From assembly GCA_021786815.1 (NCBI GenBank), contig JAJYMR010000200.1, positions 1 through 6,712 on the forward strand: a stretch of 6,712 nt of DNA, written 5' to 3'. The stretch is from Deltaproteobacteria bacterium. GTDB lineage: Bacteria > Desulfobacterota > Binatia > Binatales > Binataceae. Every line of letters starts with the position of its first letter. The stretch's first letter is position 1. Made by a program: the position numbers and the translations under genes. Positions 1 to 5,088 of this stretch are shown here, piece by piece. Below the pieces are notes generated by a model. The model saw nothing but the letters and a program-made list of their open reading frames with translations. It did not search any database and had not been told where the DNA came from.

Positions 1-874
1 CTCGCGTGAGCATCGCCACTCCAACCGCCATCAGGAGGCCACCCGTCCACTCGGCCGCTTTCGGCGCCTTTCCGAACACCAGCACCGCGACTATCGCGCC
101 GATAAACGGCGCCGTCGCAAAGTAGGCGGCCTCGCGCGCCGCGCCGAGGATTCGGAGCGCGTTCATGTCGAGCACCAGACTCGCACCGTAGCATAGCGCG
201 CCGACTGCTAGCGCTCCCGCAAGCGTCGCGCCGGTTGGAAGCCGGTAGCCGAGCACGAGAGCGAGCGCGAGCGTGCAAGCGCCCGCGCCGAGCGTCTTGA
301 CGCGCGCGATCGCGACCGGATCACGAAGCGAAAGCCGCTGGCTCAGGTTGTTGTCGATACCCCAGGCAAGACACGCGCCCGCAACTTGCGCCGCGCCGAT
401 CGGATCGGCGTGAAATTCGCCCGGGCCGAGACCGACTATCGCTGCCCCGCAGATGATCGCCGCGGCGGCAAGCGCCTCGACGCCGCCCAGATGCTCGCCG
501 AAAAGCCCCACCGCGAGCAGGATCGTGAACGCCGCCTCCAGGTTGAGCATCAAGGAGACTGCCAGCGCCGACATCCGCGCAAGCCCGAGCAGCATCAGGA
601 CCGGTCCCGCGATCCCGCCGAGGAAGACGACGCCCACAAGCAACGGCCAATCCGCGCGTCGAAGCGCTGCTTCGGCCGGCTCCCGCCCGACCGCGCGCCA
701 CAGCGAGAGCGCCGCGCCTGCGCCCAGGTAAAGGATCGCCGACAACACCAGCGGCGGCGCTGCGGGAAGCAGCAGCTTCGCAAACGGCGCGCTCGAACCG
801 AAAAGCGCTGCCGCCGCAAGGCCCGCCGAAACTCCCCTGAGCTTCTCGGCCCGCGATTCGTCCCGCGCCGCCAC
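1..874 (-). CDS. EamA/DMT-family permease (drug/metabolite transporter superfamily), 3' end cut by the window
   Basis: The frame translates without a stop from a GTG at 874-872 to the window edge, giving 291 residues, so only a few C-terminal residues are probably missing (EamA permeases are usually about 290-300 aa). The protein is made of hydrophobic helices split by short charged loops, in two similar halves, as expected for ten membrane spans and two EamA repeats. Family-like features include GLAAAALFGSSAPFAKLLL near the N-terminus, the ALAVSLMLNLEAAFTILLAV helix followed by GEHLG in the first half, and REAAYFATAPFIGAIVAVLV followed by the G-W-GGLLMAVGV end of the second half. No ATG is available near the N-terminus; the GTG lies 2 bases after the stop of the potassium channel gene, so the two are probably co-transcribed and coupled. 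Family members export or import small metabolites across the inner membrane; the substrate cannot be read from sequence. Confidence 0.88.
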   Translation of the reverse strand, partial: MAARDESRAEKLRGVSAGLAAAALFGSSAPFAKLLLPAAPPLVLSAILYLGAGAALSLWRAVGREPAEAALRRADWPLLVGVVFLGGIAGPVLMLLGLARMSALAVSLMLNLEAAFTILLAVGLFGEHLGGVEALAAAAIICGAAIVGLGPGEFHADPIGAAQVAGACLAWGIDNNLSQRLSLRDPVAIARVKTLGAGACTLALALVLGYRLPTGATLAGALAVGALCYGASLVLDMNALRILGAAREAAYFATAPFIGAIVAVLVFGKAPKAAEWTGGLLMAVGVAMLTR

Positions 875-876
875 CG

Positions 877-1929
877 CTATTTCCCGATTGTCTCGACCAG
901 CGCCTTGAGGCTTGCGCGATCGCCGATCACGACCAGGTAGTCACTCGCGTGGATCAGCGTATCGGGCTCAGGAATGAGCGATATCGGTTCGTTGTTGCGC
1001 TTGAGCGCGACGATTCTGAGCTTTTTCGTCTCCTTCTCAAGCGCGCCGATCGAGCGTCCGACCAGTGGACTTGCCGGGTCGATTCGCAACTGCTCCAGAT
1101 CGACCTCGGTGCCGCGGCCCGGAGCGGCGAGTTCCAGGAAGTCCACCACCGAAGGCCGCAGGATCGTCGCCGCCACACGCATCCCGCCGCGCTGATAGGC
1201 CGATATCACCTGGTCGGCGCCCGCCAGCTTGAGCCTACGCATCCCGCCCTCGCTCTCGCCGCGCGCGTGAATCATCAGGCTTCGGTTCTTCTCGCGCGCG
1301 GAAAGGGTGATATAGACGTTGTCGGCGTCCGAACTGGTCGCAACCACGATCGCGCGGGCCTGCGCGATGCCGGCCTGCTCAAGCACCTCGTCGCGGGTCG
1401 CGTCGCCGAGCAGATGCAGCGCGTCGAGGCGCGACAGTTCCTCATGCTTGGCTGGATCGGGATCGATCACCACCAGCGGGATCGAATGGCGCAACAACTC
1501 CTCGGCCACGACCCGGCCGAAGCGCCCGAAACCGCATATGATTACGTGTTCCTGAAGTTCGTGAATCTTGCGCTGCATCGCGGTCACCCCCAGATACTCG
1601 CGCAGGCGCCCTTCGATCAGAAGCTCGGCAACGACGGCCAGCAGGTAGAAGGCGTTTCCCACGCCGAAGACTATGAGCCCCATCGTGAACAGCTTCCCGG
1701 CCGCACTCAGAGGCTTCACCTCGCCGAAGCCCACCGTCGAAATCGTGATGACGGTCATGTAGAGGGCGTCGATCAGCGACATCCTCTCGATCAACATGTA
1801 GCCCGTTGTGCCGATGGCCGTCAGCGACACGATTCCGGCCAGTGCGAGGACGAAGCGGCGCGCCGGGCTCATCTCGGCAATCGAGCCGAGTGGTCCGGGC
1901 AGCCGTGCGTCGGGATTCGGTTTGGGCAT
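877..1929 (-). CDS. Single-chain potassium channel, 2TM pore plus RCK (TrkA-N/TrkA-C) regulatory domains
   Basis: The 350-aa product has the MthK-like layout: TM1 at about residues 26-46, a pore helix at about 53-64, the selectivity filter TVGFGE at 65-70, TM2 at about 79-103, a cytoplasmic RCK_N Rossmann domain from about 129 (GFGRFG, glycines 133, 135 and 138, with acidic D156 at the end of the next strand in VVIDPDP), and an RCK_C domain at about 264-350. The length suits the family (MthK is about 336 aa). Such proteins form tetrameric inner-membrane K+ channels gated by ligands bound to the cytoplasmic ring. The filter is GFGE rather than the common GYGD; both changes occur among prokaryotic channels, so function is probably kept. 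The ATG at 1929 gives the full ORF; M20 (MSPARRF) just before TM1 is an alternative start, and neither has a strong Shine-Dalgarno. The next gene starts 2 bases after its stop. Confidence 0.93.
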   Translation of the reverse strand: MPKPNPDARLPGPLGSIAEMSPARRFVLALAGIVSLTAIGTTGYMLIERMSLIDALYMTVITISTVGFGEVKPLSAAGKLFTMGLIVFGVGNAFYLLAVVAELLIEGRLREYLGVTAMQRKIHELQEHVIICGFGRFGRVVAEELLRHSIPLVVIDPDPAKHEELSRLDALHLLGDATRDEVLEQAGIAQARAIVVATSSDADNVYITLSAREKNRSLMIHARGESEGGMRRLKLAGADQVISAYQRGGMRVAATILRPSVVDFLELAAPGRGTEVDLEQLRIDPASPLVGRSIGALEKETKKLRIVALKRNNEPISLIPEPDTLIHASDYLVVIGDRASLKALVETIGK

Positions 1930-1955
1930 CCGCGCTCTGCGACCTTAAGCGCGCT

Positions 1956-1964
1956 ATTATGCCA
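1956..1964 (-). promoter_or_regulatory. Candidate extended -10 promoter for the potassium channel operon
   Basis: On the minus strand this reads TGGCATAAT, an extended -10 (TGn) followed by CATAAT, which matches TATAAT at 5 of 6 positions. It ends 26 bases before the channel ATG at 1929, and a TTAAGG at 1948-1943 lies between. No good -35 hexamer is seen at 16-18 bases upstream, which an extended -10 can tolerate. It would separate channel and permease transcription from the tail operon. Pattern match only. Confidence 0.4.
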
Positions 1965-1978
1965 TGCGGAGCCGTGCA

Positions 1979-2104
1979 ACGGGACACGCTTGGGCCGCTC
2001 GCCTGCATCTTCGACGCGGCTGTCTCAAGAGCTTCGGGCGAGCCGCCCGGTGGGCGAATCGACAGACACCTTTGTTCGCCGCACGCGCGCGTTCAGTGTC
2101 CCGT
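1979..2104. repeat. 9-base inverted repeat spanning the tail module/channel gene gap
   Basis: ACGGGACAC at 1979-1987 is the exact reverse complement of GTGTCCCGT at 2096-2104. The arms enclose 108 bases of the non-coding gap. The right arm ends on the last base of the stop codon of the final tail gene, and the left arm falls where a -35 element for the channel promoter would lie. Neither arm extends beyond 9 bases. Chance occurrence in GC-rich DNA is quite possible. Confidence 0.35.
2035..2049 (-). terminator. Short GC hairpin after the tail operon, weak terminator candidate
   Basis: On the minus strand, CGGGCG - GCT - CGCCCG forms a perfect 6-bp stem with a 3-base loop, about 55 bases past the stop of the last tail gene. 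No T-run follows, so it does not meet the intrinsic terminator pattern. It may slow polymerase or protect a 3' end. A second weak inverted repeat, GGCGAA (2053-2058) with TTCGCC (2075-2080), lies beside it. Nothing else readable is seen in the 1930-2103 gap apart from the promoter and long inverted repeat listed separately. Confidence 0.25.
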
Positions 2105-2397
2105 CAGGCGATAAACAATGCGGTCGCCGGCGAGCCGCTTTGGACGCCCGCGTCGCTCGCGTTGACGTAGCCCTGCCAGATTCCGTGCGCCGCGGCGGCG
2201 GGCACATTAAAGGTGTACGAGTACGCACCCACTCCCGTCGCAGTCATCGATGCGGCATCCAGCGCGATCGCGCCCGTCGGATCGAGAATCGTAAGGGTGA
2301 CCGCGCCGCTCGGGCTGTAGGCCGCGCCGGCTGGATTCGTGATCGACGCCGTAACGATGATCGCGTTGCCCGAACGCACGGTCCTGAGTGCAGCCAT
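2104..2397 (-). CDS. Small Ig-like phage structural protein (97 aa), last gene of the tail module
   Basis: The product is beta-rich, with alternating short hydrophobic strands: VTASITN at 15-21, VTLTILDPTGAI at 33-44, GAYSYTFNVP at 57-66 and GIWQGYVNASD at 72-82. The DPTG, G-YSYTFNVP and GIWQGYV pattern resembles Ig-like or carbohydrate-binding-like single-domain proteins seen near phage tail genes, but I cannot name a family with certainty. It has no signal peptide or membrane segment, so it is probably a virion or fibre-associated protein rather than a secreted one. GGAGG at 2412-2408 lies 10 bases before the ATG, a long but usable spacing, and overlaps the end of a possible 19-aa ORF. The stop is followed by the gap before the cellular potassium channel gene, so this appears to be the final gene of the element. 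Confidence 0.72.
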   Translation of the reverse strand: MAALRTVRSGNAIIVTASITNPAGAAYSPSGAVTLTILDPTGAIALDAASMTATGVGAYSYTFNVPAAAAHGIWQGYVNASDAGVQSGSPATALFIA

Positions 2398-2402
2398 CTG
2401 AG

Positions 2403-2462
2403 TTAGACCTCCGTGCCGACAGCGATGTTGAGCGCCGGATAGGCGCGAAGCGCAATCGCCAT
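2403..2462 (-). CDS. Possible 19-aa small ORF between the two last tail genes
   Basis: An ATG at 2462-2460 opens a complete frame encoding MAIALRAYPALNIAVGTEV and closes with TAA at 2405-2403, nearly filling the 73-base gap between the 192-aa and 97-aa genes. It begins 8 bases after the upstream TAG, and AGGG at that stop lies 6 bases before the ATG, so a ribosome could re-initiate. Its own end carries the GGAGG used by the next gene. It could therefore be a coupling mini-cistron, a real tiny protein or chance. I know of no homologue, and 19 codons is too short for codon-usage evidence. Confidence 0.3.
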   Translation of the reverse strand: MAIALRAYPALNIAVGTEV

Positions 2463-2470
2463 CGCCTGCC

Positions 2471-3049
2471 CTACGGCTGGAACAGCGGGCTTCCCCAGGT
2501 GACGTCGATATCGCCGCCGTTGCTTGTAACCGGCAGTCCCGGCGAGCCCGAAGCGCTGTCGAACAGCAGCATCAGCGGATTGTTCGGTCCGATATTGAGC
2601 CAGTTCACCGTGCCGTCCGTGGTCGCGCCGTTGTAGGTCGTATTCCACGTCGGCGCGGCGCTGCCGCTGGTCCCCGCCGTCACGCATTTCTGCAAATTCC
2701 CGTTCGAATCCTGGATGACCGTGCCGGCCGAATACGCGGTGCTCGCGGCCCATGCGGTTGCGGCGCCGGTGTTCTTGTAGATCGCGATGTAATCCACCGT
2801 TGAGCCCGACGCGACCGCTGGAAAGGTCGTCGCGTTCGCCGTTACCTGCCCGTTCGACACCGCTATCCCCGCAAGCTGGACTGCGCTTCCGACCACGTTC
2901 GCGCCGAGATTTGAGAGGCTCGCGTCGGTTGCGTAATTCGGCGTGTAGCTCGACGAAACCAGCACTGCCTCGATCGTGTCGGTGAGCCAGTCCGGCGCAA
3001 TCCCGAGCGCCATCATCTGGCGATAACTGTCGTATGCTTGGTTAGCCAT
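2471..3049 (-). CDS. Phage structural protein (192 aa) with an inserted carbohydrate-binding-like module
   Basis: The outer parts match a widespread phage structural protein pattern: MANQAYDSYRQ and LTDTIEAVLVSSSYTPNYATDASLSNLG at the N-terminus, VASGSTVDYIAIYKNTGAAT at 79-98, then PLMLLFDSASG, LPVTSNGGDIDVTW at the C-terminus. In that pattern the YKNTGxAxxx strand normally runs almost directly into the LI-FD strand. Here about 57 residues (roughly 99-155) intervene, with W-AST-YSAGTVI, NGNLQKCVTAGTSG, P-W and DGTVNW-NIG, which resembles the small aromatic-rich modules found in phage fibres and chitin-binding proteins. The inferred role is a tip or decoration protein that contacts surface sugars. 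GAGG at 3060-3057 lies 7 bases before the ATG and supports this start. A 109-base gap separates it from the fibre gene upstream. The assignment is from pattern memory, not a search. Confidence 0.75.
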   Translation of the reverse strand: MANQAYDSYRQMMALGIAPDWLTDTIEAVLVSSSYTPNYATDASLSNLGANVVGSAVQLAGIAVSNGQVTANATTFPAVASGSTVDYIAIYKNTGAATAWAASTAYSAGTVIQDSNGNLQKCVTAGTSGSAAPTWNTTYNGATTDGTVNWLNIGPNNPLMLLFDSASGSPGLPVTSNGGDIDVTWGSPLFQP

Positions 3050-3126
3050 TTTTTAGCCTCTTATCCGTGAACTTGCGAAACATCGGCCTATGGGGCGATC
3101 GCGCACGGCTCCGTGGCCGCAAAGCG

Positions 3127-3157
3127 CCCGCGTCCCGACGAATCGTCCCGGGGCGGG
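3127..3157 (-). terminator. Imperfect GC-rich stem-loop just after the short fibre gene
   Basis: Immediately after the fibre stop (3161-3159), the minus strand can fold with an outer CCCGC/GCGGG stem (3157-3153 with 3131-3127), an inner CCCG/CGGG stem, and an apical ACG-ATT-CGT hairpin, with small bulges. Only a TTT within the following bases resembles a U-tract, so it is a poor intrinsic terminator but could attenuate read-through into the two distal genes. The rest of the 3050-3158 gap shows no convincing promoter or ORF beyond the ribosome site of the next gene. Confidence 0.3.
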
Positions 3158-3158
3158 T

Positions 3159-3722
3159 TCAGAAGCCGATCGCGATCCAGTAAAAGCCGTCGTTGGGAGC
3201 CTGCGTGGACGTCGAGCCGCCGATAAAGTCGGACATGAACGTCCCGGTGGTGGTCGTGAAGCTCACCGTCTCCATCACCAGCTTGCCGCAGCTCTTGTTC
3301 GCGCTCGAGTTCGACAGCGCCGCCATCGCCCACACGCACGCGTTCGGGAACGAAGTCGGCCAGCTGATCGAATAAGTCGCGTCTTGCCCGTCGCCGCCGG
3401 GCGGGAAATACGATCCCCACTGCACGACCGCGACGATTTGCCCGCGAATCGCGTCGACGAACGGAACTTCGACGTAACCGCTCGCCGCCATCATCCCCTT
3501 GAACTGGCCCGTGAACGCCTGGAGCGCCGCGATATTGGCCATGTTGGTCTGCTGGCGGCCGTAGAGAAGCGAGGTGCGATTGGCGAGCTGCTGATGAGGC
3601 TGGTTGGAGAGCCCGATTCCGCCGTAGCTCGCGCCGGTGGCCGCGCCTTCGACCGGATCGGTCGCCTGGATCTCGTAAACCTCGTTGGCCGTGAAGGATG
3701 GACTGTCAATCAACGTCGGCAT
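3159..3722 (-). CDS. Short tail fibre protein with gp53-like C-terminal domain
   Basis: The 187-aa product has two recognisable parts. The N-terminal half carries NQPHQQLANRTSLLYGRQQ at 40-58, close to the N-terminal segment common in phage tail fibres (LANRTxxL) that leads into a trimerising helix, here 59-78. The C-terminal half, from about residue 92, follows the gp53-like fibre tip pattern: a strand ending in QWGSY at 101-105, SISWPTSFPNACVWAMAALS at 118-137, and the terminal FYWIAIGF. This domain folds as a beta sandwich in trimeric tips that bind host receptors. The protein is short because helix and tip are joined with almost no shaft. AGGAGAGGG at 3737-3729, 6 bases before the ATG and partly inside the previous stop codon, fixes the start and suggests coupling to the upstream gene. 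Confidence 0.85.
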   Translation of the reverse strand: MPTLIDSPSFTANEVYEIQATDPVEGAATGASYGGIGLSNQPHQQLANRTSLLYGRQQTNMANIAALQAFTGQFKGMMAASGYVEVPFVDAIRGQIVAVVQWGSYFPPGGDGQDATYSISWPTSFPNACVWAMAALSNSSANKSCGKLVMETVSFTTTTGTFMSDFIGGSTSTQAPNDGFYWIAIGF

Positions 3723-3735
3723 CGCGATCCCTCTC

Positions 3736-4203
3736 CTAGAATGTCAATGTCCAGCTTCCCGAAAGATTCATGCTCGACGTGAAGGAGATTGCGCTTATCG
3801 TTTTGCGCGCGAGCAGAACCGTGGGCGAGGTCGTCCCCGGCAGCGCGACGGCGGTCGGATTGGCCAGCAGGCCAAGCTCCTGGATCGTGATCCCGACCGC
3901 GCCGGTGTCGCTGCTGCCCTCCAGGCTCCAGTTGAAGATCACGCTGCCCTGCCCGTCCTCCGAATGGCTGTCGAGCGCCTTGAAGTAGTACGGCGCCGTG
4001 AGCGCGGTGTCGGTCAGCGATGGCGCGGTTCCGTTCGAGCCGAAGCCGATTACCGAAGCGAACTGATTGCTCCCGTCGCCGCCGAGCAGCGCCGCCAGTG
4101 CCGGGAGCCCCGCGTTCACGAACAGGTTTTTCTCCTCGAGCGTCCAGACGAGCCTTCCCTCCACGCGAAGGCTCAGACGCACGATTCCCACAGGCCTTTT
4201 CAT
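3736..4203 (-). CDS. Phage tail fibre-related protein (155 aa)
   Basis: The sequence follows a pattern common in phage fibre N-terminal or accessory proteins: KNLFVNAGLPALAALLGG at 25-42, a GFGSNGTAPSLTDTAL loop at 53-68, then ITIQELGLLAN at 105-115, TVLLARKTIS at 128-137, and the end SGSWTLTF. In relatives this is the G-G---P---DT-L, I-E-GL, LLAR and W-ITF series. It probably sits at the baseplate between gpI and the fibre. Start: ATGs occur at 4209 and 4203. AAGGAGG at 4216-4210 directly abuts the first but is 6 bases from the second, so 4203 (MKRPVGI) is chosen. The same frame stays open far upstream through the gpI gene, but that part is shadow sequence. The gpI stop at 4208-4206 is 2 bases away, so the pair is tightly coupled. 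Confidence 0.8.
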   Translation of the reverse strand: MKRPVGIVRLSLRVEGRLVWTLEEKNLFVNAGLPALAALLGGDGSNQFASVIGFGSNGTAPSLTDTALTAPYYFKALDSHSEDGQGSVIFNWSLEGSSDTGAVGITIQELGLLANPTAVALPGTTSPTVLLARKTISAISFTSSMNLSGSWTLTF

Positions 4204-4205
4204 TC

Positions 4206-5069
4206 TCATCCTCCTTGAAGGATCGCCACTCCGTTCAGAATCAGGGCACTGTCGGCGACCGCCGGCTCGCCCGCGCCGTAAGTGATTCCGCTGTGCGCGA
4301 ATTGTCCGTTGTACTGCGGTGCGGCCGGCCCGACGTTGTCCGCAAGCGCCATCCCGGCAATCGAAAGCGTCGCCGGACCGCTCGCCGGAACCGGCGCCGC
4401 GTCGAGCTGGTACTGGACGATTCCCTGCAGCGTGAACTTGTCGAACGGCGAGGGCGCCGCGTCGCCCAACGGCGCGGCCGCAAACCATACCGAGTCGAGC
4501 AGCGATCGCGCCGGCTTGAAAAAATTCGCCACCGTGGCGATCGTCCCGGCCGCGTTGCTCTCCACGAACTGCCCACCGCTGAGCGGGATCACGACCCGGA
4601 AAACCGCCCATCCCTCGCTCGCCGGCCATGTCGTGCCGCCCCAGCTCTCCTGACCCTCGAGCAGCGTCACCGACGGCCATCCGAGCGACGCGAGCGCCGT
4701 TTTGATCGACCACGGCGTCCCGCGGTAGCGATGCAGCTGGATTGCCATCTTGAGCAGCGCGCGCTGCGCCGCCGAGGCGGCTTCGGCTCCCGCGGTGTCG
4801 GGCGCGCCTTCGGTCAGCGTGTCGATGTCCGCCAGCGCATCGATGTCCGTCAGCGCGTCCACGCTCGTGTCGATCGGCACGAACAGCTGCCATAGCGGCG
4901 AGACGATGTCGAACTGCCAGGCCAGGAACGCAAGCGCGCTGTCCGGCACCGAGTCCAGCCGGTACACGAGCATCGGCGTCAGGTCGAGCGCGCCCAGACG
5001 CTCGATCAAAACCAGAAGCGCCTGGCTTCGCTGGTCGTCGATTGAAGGCGGGATCGTCAGATGAGCCAT
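4206..5069 (-). CDS. I: Tail protein I (P2 gpI-like), extended form
   Basis: The 287-aa protein shows the gpI core: LTPMLVYRLDSVPDSALAFLAWQFD at 30-54, then HRYRGTPWSIKTALASLGW at 113-131, the P2 family signature. gpI is a baseplate component that acts with gpJ and connects to the fibres. P2 gpI is about 176 aa, and two additions explain the extra length. An acidic segment between the two signatures (about 65-98) contains three hexapeptide repeats, SVDALT, DIDALA and DIDTLT, at 69-86. A C-terminal extension (about 205-287) is beta-rich and includes FTLQGIVQYQLDA and LSIAGMALADN. The stop TGA overlaps ATG sequence ahead of the next gene. The start at 5069 has only a weak ribosome site (GGGTTGG upstream), unlike its neighbours; the gpJ stop is 19 bases upstream, so translation may depend on coupling. 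Confidence 0.88.
   Translation of the reverse strand: MAHLTIPPSIDDQRSQALLVLIERLGALDLTPMLVYRLDSVPDSALAFLAWQFDIVSPLWQLFVPIDTSVDALTDIDALADIDTLTEGAPDTAGAEAASAAQRALLKMAIQLHRYRGTPWSIKTALASLGWPSVTLLEGQESWGGTTWPASEGWAVFRVVIPLSGGQFVESNAAGTIATVANFFKPARSLLDSVWFAAAPLGDAAPSPFDKFTLQGIVQYQLDAAPVPASGPATLSIAGMALADNVGPAAPQYNGQFAHSGITYGAGEPAVADSALILNGVAILQGG
4210..4216 (-). promoter_or_regulatory. Strong Shine-Dalgarno that decides the start of the 155-aa fibre-related gene
   Basis: AAGGAGG on the minus strand lies inside the final gpI codons. It directly abuts the ATG at 4209, too close for initiation, and is 6 bases from the ATG at 4203, which is optimal. This supports the shorter reading MKRPVGI. Confidence 0.7.
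4813..4866 (-). repeat. Three degenerate 18-base tandem units inside gpI
   Basis: The units are 4813-4830, 4831-4848 and 4849-4866. The first two match at 15 of 18 positions and the second and third at about 12 of 18. They encode the acidic hexapeptides [S/D][V/I]D[A/T]L[T/A] at gpI residues 69-86. Keeping the unit a multiple of 3 preserves the frame, as expected for a repeat that grew by slippage in a coding region. Confidence 0.75.
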
Positions 5070-5088
5070 CGCAAAACCAACCCGTCTG

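Noticed and set aside
386..940. 184-aa plus-strand frame and the 126-aa and 74-aa minus-strand frames near 321-819
   Set aside because: All overlap the EamA permease frame, which gives a continuous hydrophobic transporter sequence from a GTG start. The others are charged, Arg-rich shadows.
1930..2103. tRNA gene or attachment core at the edge of the phage module
   Set aside because: No cloverleaf arms, TTCRA T-loop or CCA end could be found on either strand, and no longer direct repeat linked the gap to other parts of the window.
949..2406. 485-aa open frame on the plus strand
   Set aside because: It runs antisense to the whole potassium channel gene and crosses the gap into a tail gene. Its product is Arg/His-rich without domain pattern, typical of antisense frames in GC-rich DNA.
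3050..3083. Short frame beginning MFRKFTDKRLK ahead of the 192-aa gene
   Set aside because: It is out of frame with the gene, has no ribosome site and only reads through the leader that carries the real GAGG site.
3131..3150. Direct repeat CGTCCCG twice (3131-3137 and 3144-3150) as a possible site
   Set aside because: Seven GC-rich bases, only two copies, and it is explained as part of the imperfect stem-loop after the fibre gene.
4204..4893. Long N-terminal extension of the 155-aa fibre-related protein
   Set aside because: The frame stays open through gpI, but the extension has Arg/Gly/Ala-rich shadow composition and overlaps the gpI coding region. A strong ribosome site points to the ATG at 4203.
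4020..4895. 291-aa plus-strand open frame opposite gpI
   Set aside because: Arg-rich and without motifs; it spans the boundary between two well supported minus-strand genes.
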